From NCBI RefSeq assembly GCF_900128505.1, contig NZ_LT669939.1, positions 55,538-119,537 on the forward strand: a stretch of DNA of 64,000 bases. The letters run 5' to 3'. The notes under the pieces were generated by a model. That model was not told where the DNA came from. It ran no database searches and was given only the letters and a program-made list of their open reading frames with translations. The position numbers were made by a program, and so were the translations under genes. Shown here in pieces: positions 22,981 through 32,417 of the stretch; position 1 is the first letter of the stretch; each line of letters begins with the position of its first letter. The DNA is from Parabacteroides timonensis (lineage in GTDB: Bacteria; Bacteroidota; Bacteroidia; Bacteroidales; Tannerellaceae).

Positions 22981-25583
22981 TAGGAATCATCATACTCATA
23001 TCACTGCTAATCTGTGCGCTGTGCCTGCTGATTGCTCTGCTGTATATCCGGCAGACAGAGATAGAGGTGAAGGACAAATCCGTGGATCTGGAAAGTGTCT
23101 TGCCTATCCAGACCATCACGGAGAACGCTGTCATCAACGGGAACGGTGACATCACCGTCGGCTACCGGCTGCTTCTGCCCGAAGTGTTCACCTTGTCGGA
23201 AAGCGAGGCGCAATACATCCACGAGCGGTTGGAGGCTCTTTTGAAGATGCTTCCGGCAGGCACGGTCATCCATCAGCAGAATTTCTACTATACGGGGCGA
23301 TACCATCATGCAGAATACTCTTCCAATGCCCTGATAGCGGAGAACAACCGTCATTTCAACGGCAAGGAGATACTGAACAGCTACACCAACCTGTATGTGA
23401 CGTTCACGAACAGCAGCCGAAACGGTAAGATACGCAAAAGCGCATCGGGCACCTCGCTCATGCGAAAGCTGCACTACCCATTCAAGCAACCTTATAAAGA
23501 ATATCAGCAACGGCTGACAGAAATGGAAGCCTTTCTGATGAACTTTGAGAACGGCTTGTCATCCATCCAGCAATTTGAGATACGCAAGATGGATGATACG
23601 GAACTGAACAACGCCATCTACGACTACATCAACCTCTCTTACGAGACACCGGAAAACGATGCCACGCAGAAGAGCGTCAACCCTATGGCCGTCAGTGAAA
23701 GCGGAAGCATGAAAGTAGGGCAACAGCACGTTTCCATCCTTTCGCTGACCAATGAAGGCGAGCATCTTCAAGAACTGGCCGTGCCGCACACCGGTAAGTC
23801 GAAGGCATACGGGGGAAACATAGAGATACCGGACAGCATACGGAGCAAATGCTCGATGCTGTACCCCGTAGGACTTGGCCTGCCGTTCAACCACATCGTA
23901 AACATCGTGATAGAGATAACCGATCCCGATGCCACCGTAACGGCCATCGGTGCGGAGAAAGACGCGCTGAACTACATCACCAACTTTTATCCGCCCGCAG
24001 CGGAGAAGCAACGCGAGCAGGCAGCCTTCTGTGATGAGATTACCCAGTTCGACTACCAGACCGCCTATACCGCCTTCAATGTCGTGCTGAACGATACAGA
24101 CCGTACCTCGCTCATGCGGAAAACCGCACTGGTACAGCAAGGATTCAGCTTTATGAACCAAAGTTCGTGCTATGTGGAGAACGCCGAGCTGTGCAACCTG
24201 TTCTTCTGCAACATACCCGGCAATGCAAGGGCCAATTACCGGGGCTTCGTCAACACGACCAAGCAGGCCATCTGTTATTTGCAAAAAGAGGGGATGTACC
24301 TTTCGGACGAGAAAGGACATATCTACCATGACCGTTTCGGTACTCCAGCCAAGATAAACCTCTGGGATTATCCGGCGCTGAACAACAAGAACCGCATCGT
24401 TATCGGCCCCTCCGGTTCCGGTAAATCTTTCTGGCTGAACAATTACATCCTGCAAAGCTATGAGCTGGGCCGGGATGTGATGATCATCGACATCGGCGGC
24501 TCTTACCGCTCGATGATAGCCTTGAACCGGGGCAAATACTTCGACTCTACCGAGCAGAAGAAATTTGCGTTCAACCCCTTCTTGTGTGACCGTGACAAGA
24601 ACGGCAAATACCTGTACATCGACACCACGGATGCCGAGTCTGCCGATGACCAGATAAAGACCATCGTCGCCATTATCAGCTACATTTGGAAGGTACGTGA
24701 ACCCATGCTGCCAGCCGAGAGCGCCATTCTCAGGAAATCCGTCATCGGATTTTACGACTATGTGAACAACTCTTCAATAGGAGAGAAGCATGAGCGTATC
24801 TTCCCGACGCTGATAACTTACCGGGCTTATCTGAAGGAAGTGTTCAGCAAACGGATGACCGAGTTTGAGAAACAGAAATTCGAGATAGAGGAACTGCTAC
24901 TTTTGCTGGAACCCTATACGGACGGAGAGCTGTCATTCCTGCTGAACGCCACCGAGAACGTGGATATCGTACATGACCGGCTGATAGCCTTCGATATGGA
25001 AGATGCCTCTAAGAAAGAGTACTTTCCACTCGTTGCCATCATCACCCTGCAAATGATCGTGGATAAAATCAAGAAACGCCAGGGATTTGCCAAAGAACTG
25101 ATCATCGACGAAGCGCTCGACTTCCTGCAAGACGAGAAATTCGGAGACTTCATCGCCTACCTGTACCGTACCTTCCGTAAAAAGGAAGGAAGCATCACGC
25201 TGGCCGCACAGAACATCCTGTTTTTGAAAAACATGCCGTCCAGTATCAAGGACTCCATCATCATCAACTGTGCGACCAAGATTATCCTCGACCATTCGGA
25301 ACACCGGCAGAACCTGCCGGAAGTGAAAGCCGTGCTTTCCATCACGGACGAAGAGGCCTATATGATCGAGTCGTTGCAACGCACGGAACGCTGGAGAGAG
25401 TTTTTCATTAAGATGTCGAACGATGCCTTCATCTTCCGCAACGAGGTGTCCGACTTCGCCGCCGTAGCCTTCGATTCGCGCCAGGCGACGGTAGTACGGC
25501 TGAAGCAGTTGTTCAACGAAAGTGGCTCGACCTATACGGCCATCAACCGCTATCTGGAGGAAAGGAGGAAAAAGTATGGATGA
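22977..25583 (+). CDS. traG: TraG-type conjugation ATPase (VirB4-like)
   Basis: 868 residues. One N-terminal membrane segment (3-25), then the VirB4 N-terminal domain and a C-terminal motor with Walker A IGPSGSGKSFW (about 475-485) and Walker B ELIIDEALDFLQD (about 705-718). It energises pilus assembly and DNA transfer at the inner membrane. Length is as expected for CTnDOT TraG. The gene overlaps both neighbours, indicating translational coupling within the operon. Confidence 0.94.
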   Translation: MIGIIILISLLICALCLLIALLYIRQTEIEVKDKSVDLESVLPIQTITENAVINGNGDITVGYRLLLPEVFTLSESEAQYIHERLEALLKMLPAGTVIHQQNFYYTGRYHHAEYSSNALIAENNRHFNGKEILNSYTNLYVTFTNSSRNGKIRKSASGTSLMRKLHYPFKQPYKEYQQRLTEMEAFLMNFENGLSSIQQFEIRKMDDTELNNAIYDYINLSYETPENDATQKSVNPMAVSESGSMKVGQQHVSILSLTNEGEHLQELAVPHTGKSKAYGGNIEIPDSIRSKCSMLYPVGLGLPFNHIVNIVIEITDPDATVTAIGAEKDALNYITNFYPPAAEKQREQAAFCDEITQFDYQTAYTAFNVVLNDTDRTSLMRKTALVQQGFSFMNQSSCYVENAELCNLFFCNIPGNARANYRGFVNTTKQAICYLQKEGMYLSDEKGHIYHDRFGTPAKINLWDYPALNNKNRIVIGPSGSGKSFWLNNYILQSYELGRDVMIIDIGGSYRSMIALNRGKYFDSTEQKKFAFNPFLCDRDKNGKYLYIDTTDAESADDQIKTIVAIISYIWKVREPMLPAESAILRKSVIGFYDYVNNSSIGEKHERIFPTLITYRAYLKEVFSKRMTEFEKQKFEIEELLLLLEPYTDGELSFLLNATENVDIVHDRLIAFDMEDASKKEYFPLVAIITLQMIVDKIKKRQGFAKELIIDEALDFLQDEKFGDFIAYLYRTFRKKEGSITLAAQNILFLKNMPSSIKDSIIINCATKIILDHSEHRQNLPEVKAVLSITDEEAYMIESLQRTERWREFFIKMSNDAFIFRNEVSDFAAVAFDSRQATVVRLKQLFNESGSTYTAINRYLEERRKKYG

Positions 25584-25797
25584 CGCCACCCAAGGGCTGA
25601 CCGCCCTTCTAAGCTGGTCAACCGACTTCAACGGCAGCGCATACAATCTTGCCGGAAGCATTGCCGCCTCACTTTTGGGCGTTGCGCTCATTTTCGTGGT
25701 ATGGGCACTCGCCACGAAAAAGGAAAATGCCAAAAGCTATCTGATAGCCTGGCTGGTATGTGTCATATTCACCCTATTATTCATCATCAACAAATAA
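25576..25797 (+). CDS. Second TraE/DUF4134-like small membrane protein
   Basis: 73 residues from ATG 25576, which overlaps the traG stop by 8 nt. Two hydrophobic helices; the core LGVALIFVVWALATKKENAK parallels LGIALVFVIYSLATNNPHAK of the protein at 22312-22656, so the two are paralogues. The long N-terminal signal-like part of TraE is missing here. Two VirB2-like subunits in one operon is notable. Confidence 0.68.
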   Translation: MDDATQGLTALLSWSTDFNGSAYNLAGSIAASLLGVALIFVVWALATKKENAKSYLIAWLVCVIFTLLFIINK

Positions 25798-25802
25798 CCG
25801 TC

Positions 25803-26399
25803 ATGAAAAGAATCATTCTCATACTCGGACTTGCCGTCTCGATGGGGCTGATGGGAACCGGCAGCGTTCATGCCCAGTTTGTCGTGCATGATCCCGGACA
25901 CACCCTGCTGAACTCAACGGAATGGATCACCAATGTCAAGAAATGGGTCGCACAAATCAATGAAATGATAGACGCTCAGGAACTGAGGCTTGGCCTGCAA
26001 AAAATCGACCAGCTGAAGGAACTCAAGTCACTGAAAGAACTGGCCGATTTACTTGACGATGTAGCCTGCCTGAGCAGCGACTACAGTTTTTACCTGAATG
26101 TAGGTTCAAATTACCACTGTTTGAAATTTCTTAATTTTCAGCGTGTAACCGTCAATCTGAGCCTGAGTACCGATTTGCTGTTCAAGGTAGCCACCGTGAC
26201 CAGTTATTTCTCGATGAACTCGGAAGGACGCATGTCATTCATCGAGCAAGTGAAGGAATCGGTAGAGAAGGCAGCTGAAGAAATGCGAGAGTTTAACGAA
26301 TCCGTGCGTTCCACGGTCATTTACAAATCCATGAAAGGGCATAACCGGAAGACCTACTATCAGGGACGGCTGGCCGCTTTCACACGACACACCAATTAA
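25803..26399 (+). CDS. traI: TraI-like periplasmic transfer protein (VirB5-like position)
   Basis: 198 residues from ATG 25803 (MKRIILILGLAVSMGLMG); the longer frame from 25701 runs through the preceding gene. Signal peptide ending VHAQF, then HDPGHTLLNSTEWITNVKKW and helical, charged repeats (LKELKSLKELADLL). This start and helical content match the TraI/DUF4141 type that lies between TraG and TraJ. Probably a minor pilus or tip component. Confidence 0.62.
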   Translation: MKRIILILGLAVSMGLMGTGSVHAQFVVHDPGHTLLNSTEWITNVKKWVAQINEMIDAQELRLGLQKIDQLKELKSLKELADLLDDVACLSSDYSFYLNVGSNYHCLKFLNFQRVTVNLSLSTDLLFKVATVTSYFSMNSEGRMSFIEQVKESVEKAAEEMREFNESVRSTVIYKSMKGHNRKTYYQGRLAAFTRHTN

Positions 26400-26405
26400 A
26401 GCGCT

Positions 26406-27461
26406 ATGAATCAAGACAATTTTCTCTGGGGACTCCAGATCACGGACGGCCTGACCATGGAACTCGTTTCGCAAATGACGGTCATCGCCTTCGGTGTTGG
26501 TGTCATCTGCTTTATCTGTAACCTGGCATACAACTATCTCTATCACGGAGCCAGCCAGCTGTTAAGCCCGAATGAGGACAAATTTCCCGACATGATGGAA
26601 ATCGCCCGTTGCCTGGTACTGTTCTTCTGCCTGAGCATGTACACCCCCATCGCCCAAACCATCGTAGGCACGATGGAAGTAATCAACGAAGCCACCTCGC
26701 TGACCTCTGAGCGTGCGCAGGAATTTGCCCAGTTCATGGCACAATCAGCCACCGAACAAGGAGAGATGATTGCCGAATACGACAAACACAGCCTCCAGTC
26801 GGAGGTTGCAGCCGAAGAAGACAACACCGGCGCCATGCAGCACGAACTGGATAAAAAGATGGAAGAGGACGAAATGACCGGTGTACGCTCCAGCGTGGAG
26901 AAGATCGCGCAGCTGCTCAATCCCGCCAACCTTGCTACCCTTGTGCTTCATGGTATTTCCGCCCTACTGGTAGGAATCATACAAGTAGTCATCTTAGGTA
27001 TCGGCGTGGTCATTGTCAAGCTACTGGTCATTCTCGGCCCGTTCGTATTTGCCGTGAGTATGCTGCCGGTCTTTCAGAAGCAGCTGAATATCTGGTTCGG
27101 TACGCTCTGCTCCGCCTGCATGGTATTCACCGTCATCAATATCCTGAACCAAATCATGTGGCAGACCTTCAAGGCCATCTATACAGAGAGTGCGGACATC
27201 GTGGACGCAGCCACCTGGCAGATACAATATCTTGGCATGGATCTCGCCTTAATCGGTTCTTATTGCAGCTGCTTCTGGCTATCCTCCAAAATAGTAGGGC
27301 ACAGTGACGCCGGAAAAATCATCTCGAAAGCCGTATCTATCGTCACCACGGCGGCCACCATCGCCCTGATGGGAGGCGCAGCGGCAGGCGGCAAGCTGAC
27401 CAACGTAGGCGGTGCCGCCTCTATCGGGGCAAGTTTCATAAACGACAACAATAAAAAATAG
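26406..27461 (+). CDS. traJ: TraJ-type polytopic membrane protein (VirB6-like)
   Basis: 351 residues with several membrane helices: residues 20-41 (TVIAFGVGVICFICNLAYNY), about 70-90, and a cluster in the middle (ALLVGIIQVVILGIGVVIV, LLVILGPFVFAVSMLPVF), with further ones towards the Gly/Ala-rich end. A charged loop (about 110-160) lies between. Forms part of the inner-membrane channel. Order TraI-TraJ-TraK is as in CTnDOT. Confidence 0.86.
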   Translation: MNQDNFLWGLQITDGLTMELVSQMTVIAFGVGVICFICNLAYNYLYHGASQLLSPNEDKFPDMMEIARCLVLFFCLSMYTPIAQTIVGTMEVINEATSLTSERAQEFAQFMAQSATEQGEMIAEYDKHSLQSEVAAEEDNTGAMQHELDKKMEEDEMTGVRSSVEKIAQLLNPANLATLVLHGISALLVGIIQVVILGIGVVIVKLLVILGPFVFAVSMLPVFQKQLNIWFGTLCSACMVFTVINILNQIMWQTFKAIYTESADIVDAATWQIQYLGMDLALIGSYCSCFWLSSKIVGHSDAGKIISKAVSIVTTAATIALMGGAAAGGKLTNVGGAASIGASFINDNNKK

Positions 27462-27465
27462 AACC

Positions 27466-28164
27466 ATGAATCTGATGAAATTCAAAGGAACAGATGATGC
27501 GGTCAAGCTGACTATCCGGCTTTCAGCCGGGTACTGCATCATCCTGACTATCGCTTTTGCCAGCAGTATCATCTTCCTTATCAACAAAATAGAAAAAGCA
27601 TACGGCCAGGCTCTCGTCATCGACAGGCAGGGAGAAGTCTATGAGGCAAGCAGCCTGTCTGCCAGCGATATGCGGCAATACGAATACATGAACCATGTAA
27701 AGACCTTCGTAACCCACTGGTATGCCTTTGACGAGAGCAGCTACGAGAAGAACATTTCGCTTGCGCTCAACCTCATAGGCAACAAGGGGAAGGAGCTGTT
27801 GAACGAGTACAACGATGTGAATATGCTGAACTCACTCATACAAAAGAATATCCGTTACGGGGTATGCATCAAGGATGTAGAGATTAACACCCAAACGATA
27901 CCCGTTTCCGGAAAGATAATCTTCACGCAGACCGGATACCGGGCACGGGGAAGCATCTCACGTAATATCGAAGCGGAATTCACCATCTATGATATGCTGT
28001 CCCGCAGCGAAGAAAATGCGCACGGAGCCAAGATAGAAGATTGGATTGTCCACTATTCCGAACCCATGAAAAACAACGGTGCCAACACATCGCAGGCAGC
28101 TTCTCCGGGCAAGAATGAAAACCAGTCAGAAACCTCTAAACCAACCGACCATGGAGCCGAATAA
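27466..28164 (+). CDS. traK: TraK-type transfer protein (VirB8-like)
   Basis: 232 residues: short cytoplasmic N-terminus, one membrane helix (about 17-40, LSAGYCIILTIAFASSIIFL) and a periplasmic domain typical of VirB8, ending in a low-complexity Ser/Asn/Lys tail. The tail overlaps the start of the next gene by 14 nt. VirB8 proteins nucleate the channel complex in the periplasm. Confidence 0.86.
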   Translation: MNLMKFKGTDDAVKLTIRLSAGYCIILTIAFASSIIFLINKIEKAYGQALVIDRQGEVYEASSLSASDMRQYEYMNHVKTFVTHWYAFDESSYEKNISLALNLIGNKGKELLNEYNDVNMLNSLIQKNIRYGVCIKDVEINTQTIPVSGKIIFTQTGYRARGSISRNIEAEFTIYDMLSRSEENAHGAKIEDWIVHYSEPMKNNGANTSQAASPGKNENQSETSKPTDHGAE

Positions 28165-29434
28165 ACTTATCAAAGACAAGAACAAGCTGTTGATGGCCAT
28201 CCCGGTAATCCTAGGCATCCTCTTCCTTTATGTATTCTTCATCCGTGAGAACGGGAACGTGACGTCAGGGAGTGACAAACAGGTCGCCTCGCAAGCCTTT
28301 CTGGAACCACAGTCGGAAATGGCCGACAAGGTGAACGACAAGATGGAAGCCTATAAGCAGGACAAACTGGAAGAGCAGGAGAAGGCACGCATCCTGAAAG
28401 AGTCTCAGGTCAAAGGATCTGATTTTTACTTCGAGCTGCAAAACCAGCAGGAACGGTATGACCGTGCCACACTGGAGCGCATCCGCCGTATGCAGAACGA
28501 TCCGTACAGCGAAGTCATAGCAGAATACGGAGGTGGCCGGAACGGACGCTTCTCTCATCAGCTGGAAAGCCAACTGGACGGACTGGAGGACGAGCAGGCG
28601 CTCAACGAGATTATCCGGGAAGCCAAGAAGAACTCACGCATCCGCAAAGAGTTGGAAGAATCCGACAAATACCGCAAGCGCATGTATGAACGGATTGTCA
28701 ATTATGACCAAGAGGGAAAAACGGAGAAAGCTGCTTCCAACCCTTCCGGCCATCCATCCACCGACAGCCTGATGCAAAAAGGACTGATCTACCGTACCGA
28801 AAACGGCAAGCGGGTACGCCGCCAACCAACCTCCACACCGGGAAACAGCAACCTCTTCAGGGCTTGTATCCACGGCGACCAGACCGTAGTCACAGGCAGT
28901 ACGGTACGGATGCGGTTGCTTCAGGACGTAACCCTATCCGGCATGAAGGTACCGGCCAACACGCTGTTTTACGGTGTCGCCACTTTGGGAGCCAACCGCC
29001 TCGATGTGGTGGTCAGCAACCTGAAGGTGGGAGACAGCCTCAATCCCGTATCGGTAGTTGTCTTCGACAATGATGCCATGGAAGGGCTGAATCTTCCAAA
29101 CAACCTGAAAGCCAATGCCGCCAAACGCATGGAACAAGGACTCGTACAGAATATCGACATGCCGCTCTCTTCCATCGGCACGATGGCCAGCGAGGTGACC
29201 AGCGTGGTCAACGCCACCACCCAGATAGCCAAGCAAATCCTAAACATGAGCCTCTCACAAGTGAAGGTACATCTCAAGTCCAACTACGAAATGTATATTC
29301 AGGAAGAGAGTCAGGAATCGAAGTTGCGCAGGCAAGCCGTGCAAGCGGAGTTACAAAAGCTCTATGAGCAAATGGAACAAGAGAAAACGAACAAGAAAAA
29401 TCATCCCCTTCAAACATTGATAGACAAATTATGA
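28151..29434 (+). CDS. traM: TraM-type transfer protein (VirB10-like)
   Basis: 427 residues from ATG 28151; a longer frame from 28079 would lie within traK. Cytoplasmic start, one membrane helix (LLMAIPVILGILFLYVFFI), a long charged helical linker, then the C-terminal VirB10-like beta domain (FRACIHGDQTVVTGSTVRMR, VPANTLFYGVATLGANRL). It links inner and outer membrane parts of the channel and senses the ATPase state. Confidence 0.86.
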   Translation: MEPNKLIKDKNKLLMAIPVILGILFLYVFFIRENGNVTSGSDKQVASQAFLEPQSEMADKVNDKMEAYKQDKLEEQEKARILKESQVKGSDFYFELQNQQERYDRATLERIRRMQNDPYSEVIAEYGGGRNGRFSHQLESQLDGLEDEQALNEIIREAKKNSRIRKELEESDKYRKRMYERIVNYDQEGKTEKAASNPSGHPSTDSLMQKGLIYRTENGKRVRRQPTSTPGNSNLFRACIHGDQTVVTGSTVRMRLLQDVTLSGMKVPANTLFYGVATLGANRLDVVVSNLKVGDSLNPVSVVVFDNDAMEGLNLPNNLKANAAKRMEQGLVQNIDMPLSSIGTMASEVTSVVNATTQIAKQILNMSLSQVKVHLKSNYEMYIQEESQESKLRRQAVQAELQKLYEQMEQEKTNKKNHPLQTLIDKL

Positions 29435-29616
29435 TAGACATTCTCAATTACCTGCTTGCGCTGTCAGCGGTCTTTTTCGGCTACCGGATCTACGTATCAC
29501 GCCGGAACGGACGAGCCTTTAAAGAAATCCGTCCGCTGACCGTTTCTTTCGGCATTACCCTGCTTCTTCTATGGGGCATTACCGTATTCACCGCCTTTTT
29601 TTCAAGAACCGTTTAA
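29431..29616 (+). CDS. Small membrane protein between TraM and TraN
   Basis: 61 residues with two helices (YLLALSAVFFGYRIYV and FGITLLLLWGITVFTAFF). It overlaps the traM stop by 4 nt. Topology recalls TraL (DUF3989), which in CTnDOT precedes TraM, but the sequence is not distinctive enough to name it. Confidence 0.55.
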   Translation: MIDILNYLLALSAVFFGYRIYVSRRNGRAFKEIRPLTVSFGITLLLLWGITVFTAFFSRTV

Positions 29617-29628
29617 CATATCGACAAC

Positions 29629-30741
29629 ATGAAGAAATACATTTATCTACTGTTTTACTGCCTTGTGTGCAGCCTGCCGCTTTTCGCTCAGGAAAACGGC
29701 ACTCCCCGGCAACAAGCCATCAACCAAAAAGACATCTTTATCTCTTTCGACTGTGTGAAACACCTGGTATTCCCTGTGCAAGTATCTGATATCGCTATCG
29801 GCGAGCAGGAACTTGTCATGGCCAGCCGGGTAGAAGAAGCACCCCATATCGTCAAGCTCTCGGCGCAAGCGGAAGGATTCACCGAAGAGACCAACCTGAC
29901 CGTAGTCTGCATTGACGGGAGCGTTTACACCTATCACATCCGCTACCTTCCCGAAGGCGGCACGGATTCGCACCTGAATATTTACGAGGACAACGGAAAA
30001 TGGCAGCACCATGACTATCAGGCAGAAGTCAGCAACCTCCATCTGGCCGAGTTCTTTTTTCCGGAAGACATCGTTTACGGAACGCCCGGCAACGAGGTGT
30101 CCTTCACTCTGGCCACCTACAACAACCAGTTGAAAGTATCAACCGCCAAAGATGCCGTGGCATACTCCAACCTGTTTGTAGTGGATAAGGCCATGAACAC
30201 TTACCACATCACCATCAAGCGGGGCAACACCTCCGTATTCACCTACAATTTCGATGACCAGCGCAAATATACCGCCCATGTGGATGTGAACAGCGAAGAG
30301 ATGGAAAAGCATATCCGGGAGCTGCGCACCAAGAAACGCAACATCTACAGCCTGGGAGTCATCGAGAACAAGTTTGAGCTGTCAATGGCCAATCTGTATG
30401 TGCATGAGGACTTCATGTTTTTCATCTTTGACCTTAAAAACAAATCATACATCGATTACGACATCGAGTTTGTCAAATGTTTCCAGCATGACCAAAAGAA
30501 AAGCAAGAACGCCATCCAGCAAGAAACAATCATCGAACCTATCTATCAGAAGGATTTCGCCACGAAAATCAAAGGCAAGAGCCAAAACCGACTGATTCTT
30601 GGTTTCAACAAATTCACAATCCCCGATGACAAGGTTTTCGAGATTGAAGTCTATGAACGAAACGGAGGAAGGCACATCAAGCTAGCCGTACTGAACGAAT
30701 ACATTCTTTCCGCAGACCCCCTATACCAACCACAGCCATGA
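29629..30741 (+). CDS. traN: TraN-type transfer protein (VirB9-like)
   Basis: 370 residues with a signal peptide (YLLFYCLVCSLPLFAQ) and a beta-rich body; FDCVKHLVFPVQVSDIAIGE and LTVVCIDGSVYTYHIRYLPE are typical of Bacteroidetes TraN. Probably the outer-membrane ring partner of TraM. It overlaps the next gene by 4 nt. Confidence 0.87.
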   Translation: MKKYIYLLFYCLVCSLPLFAQENGTPRQQAINQKDIFISFDCVKHLVFPVQVSDIAIGEQELVMASRVEEAPHIVKLSAQAEGFTEETNLTVVCIDGSVYTYHIRYLPEGGTDSHLNIYEDNGKWQHHDYQAEVSNLHLAEFFFPEDIVYGTPGNEVSFTLATYNNQLKVSTAKDAVAYSNLFVVDKAMNTYHITIKRGNTSVFTYNFDDQRKYTAHVDVNSEEMEKHIRELRTKKRNIYSLGVIENKFELSMANLYVHEDFMFFIFDLKNKSYIDYDIEFVKCFQHDQKKSKNAIQQETIIEPIYQKDFATKIKGKSQNRLILGFNKFTIPDDKVFEIEVYERNGGRHIKLAVLNEYILSADPLYQPQP

Positions 30742-32210
30742 AACTGAGAGAAGCATTAGACACCTATATGTTCAACAACGTAGGACAGTTCGGCGGCATC
30801 GCTGAATCACTGGGCTACCAAACCGAATACCGAGACGGATATTTCCGATTCCGCAAAGACGGGGAAGAGCTGAGCATGAGCGTAAGCGAAATCAGGGAAA
30901 AAGCCGGAGCAAAGTACGATGAAAACCTTCGTGACCAATCAAAAGAACGCGTATCCGGCCTTTTTGACAAGGAACGTGCCAATGATCCTAAATATGTCGC
31001 CGAGCTGGAGAAGGAGGGCATCAGCATCAAGCGATGGGAGAACCTGAAAGGACATGACAAGGACGGCTTTACCGTCATCGACCATCGCCTGAAAGTATGC
31101 TATACCGGACAATCGCTCTACGAATACGCCTACAGGCAAGGAAACATCCTCGACGGCAAAGGTACCAAACTGGAGAAAGGCGTCATGTCCGACCTGATGG
31201 AAATACACGGCAAACCCGGAAAACTCCGTTTCAATGACGACGGTATCTCTGTTTTCTACCGCAAAGAAACATTGGTCATTCCGGACAAAGTATTGGGAAA
31301 AAAGTTAGGCAAGAAAGAAAAGGAGCAACTGCTCGCCGGTGACATCGTACCTCTGAACGTAAACAGAAAGGAGATCCTGCTGCAAGTGGATAGGGATCTG
31401 AACTCTGTCATCGTGCGTACCAACCATGAGATCAAGATCCCCGACGTCATTGGGCAGACTGGCGAATACGGGGGCTACAAATTAACCAAAGCCGACAAAT
31501 ACCTACTCGCCAACGGCCATGCTCTGGAGAATAAGTTGCTGCACAGTCCGGAAGGCTACTTCATCGCCGACATCCAACTGACGGATGACAAGAAAGGAGT
31601 CATGATACAGAACATACAGAGCATCACATCCAGCAAGGCACAAGAACTGATCAAGGCGATGACACCTAAACTGGAAGCCCATGCGGTCAGTCTGGGAACG
31701 GCAGAGAACCGGAAACACGAAGTGGAACGCAATATGGAAGCTGAGTTTAGAGAAGCGGTGGGCAAACATGACTTTGAAAAGATCGGGAAGCTCAAAGAGG
31801 AAGGATATAAACCCAGTGAAGAGTTTATCAAAGGAATTGGCAAGGAACACGGTCTGGATGAGAAGCAAACCCATGAAGTCATCCAGCTGTTCGGCACCAA
31901 GCCGGAAAAACAGGGCGAACATGAAAGGCAGGCGGCACGTCTGTTGGATGCCGCACAGACCAGCAATTTTCATATCATCCAAGAGATACAGAAAGAAGGC
32001 TACCAGCTCAGCCAACAAGACCTTACCCGAATGCGTGAAACAGGTGTGCAAGCCAACACGCTGATAGCCGTACAAAAGATTTTCGGAATGGAAGGCAGCA
32101 CAAAGACACTGGGAGATGTCAAACTGGCCAGCACCCCCAAACCCGACAACAGCAAGGAAATGGCCCGTCCGATAGCCAGCACCATCAACCGGGCTTTCAA
32201 TGACTTATAA
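30738..32210 (+). CDS. DUF3945/DUF4099-type protein with two C-terminal repeat modules
   Basis: 490 residues, cytoplasmic. The central part (for example IQLTDDKKGVMIQNI) resembles DUF3945 proteins encoded in Bacteroidetes conjugative elements; function unknown. The C-terminus holds two copies of a module of about 45 residues: HDFEKIGKLKEEGYKPSEEF (about 345) and NFHIIQEIQKEGYQLSQQDL (about 410), the second followed by AVQKIFGMEG. The same module ends the HipA pseudogene at 7529-9047 and the ArdC-like protein at 32418-33611. Confidence 0.75.
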   Translation: MKLREALDTYMFNNVGQFGGIAESLGYQTEYRDGYFRFRKDGEELSMSVSEIREKAGAKYDENLRDQSKERVSGLFDKERANDPKYVAELEKEGISIKRWENLKGHDKDGFTVIDHRLKVCYTGQSLYEYAYRQGNILDGKGTKLEKGVMSDLMEIHGKPGKLRFNDDGISVFYRKETLVIPDKVLGKKLGKKEKEQLLAGDIVPLNVNRKEILLQVDRDLNSVIVRTNHEIKIPDVIGQTGEYGGYKLTKADKYLLANGHALENKLLHSPEGYFIADIQLTDDKKGVMIQNIQSITSSKAQELIKAMTPKLEAHAVSLGTAENRKHEVERNMEAEFREAVGKHDFEKIGKLKEEGYKPSEEFIKGIGKEHGLDEKQTHEVIQLFGTKPEKQGEHERQAARLLDAAQTSNFHIIQEIQKEGYQLSQQDLTRMRETGVQANTLIAVQKIFGMEGSTKTLGDVKLASTPKPDNSKEMARPIASTINRAFNDL

Positions 32211-32228
32211 CCTAAAAATTCAGGAATT

Positions 32229-32414
32229 ATGGATTACGATGAATTAGTACAGAAAAACATTGCGGGAGAAATCAGTGACTTAGAGTTTCTACTTGCACAG
32301 GAAGAGCTTGCACAAGCCTATCAAGAAGAGATGGCTGCCAAGCAGCAAGAGACAAACAACCAAACGGCCAAAGAATGGCTGCTTGATTACGAGAACAGAA
32401 ATCTATACCAATAA
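32229..32414 (+). CDS. Small acidic hypothetical protein
   Basis: 61 residues (YDELVQKNIAGEISDLEFLL, then Gln/Glu-rich helix). Predicted all-helical and soluble. It lies 3 bp before the ArdC-like gene and 18 bp after the DUF3945 gene, so it belongs to the operon. Not recognised. Confidence 0.55.
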   Translation: MDYDELVQKNIAGEISDLEFLLAQEELAQAYQEEMAAKQQETNNQTAKEWLLDYENRNLYQ

Positions 32415-32417
32415 ATC

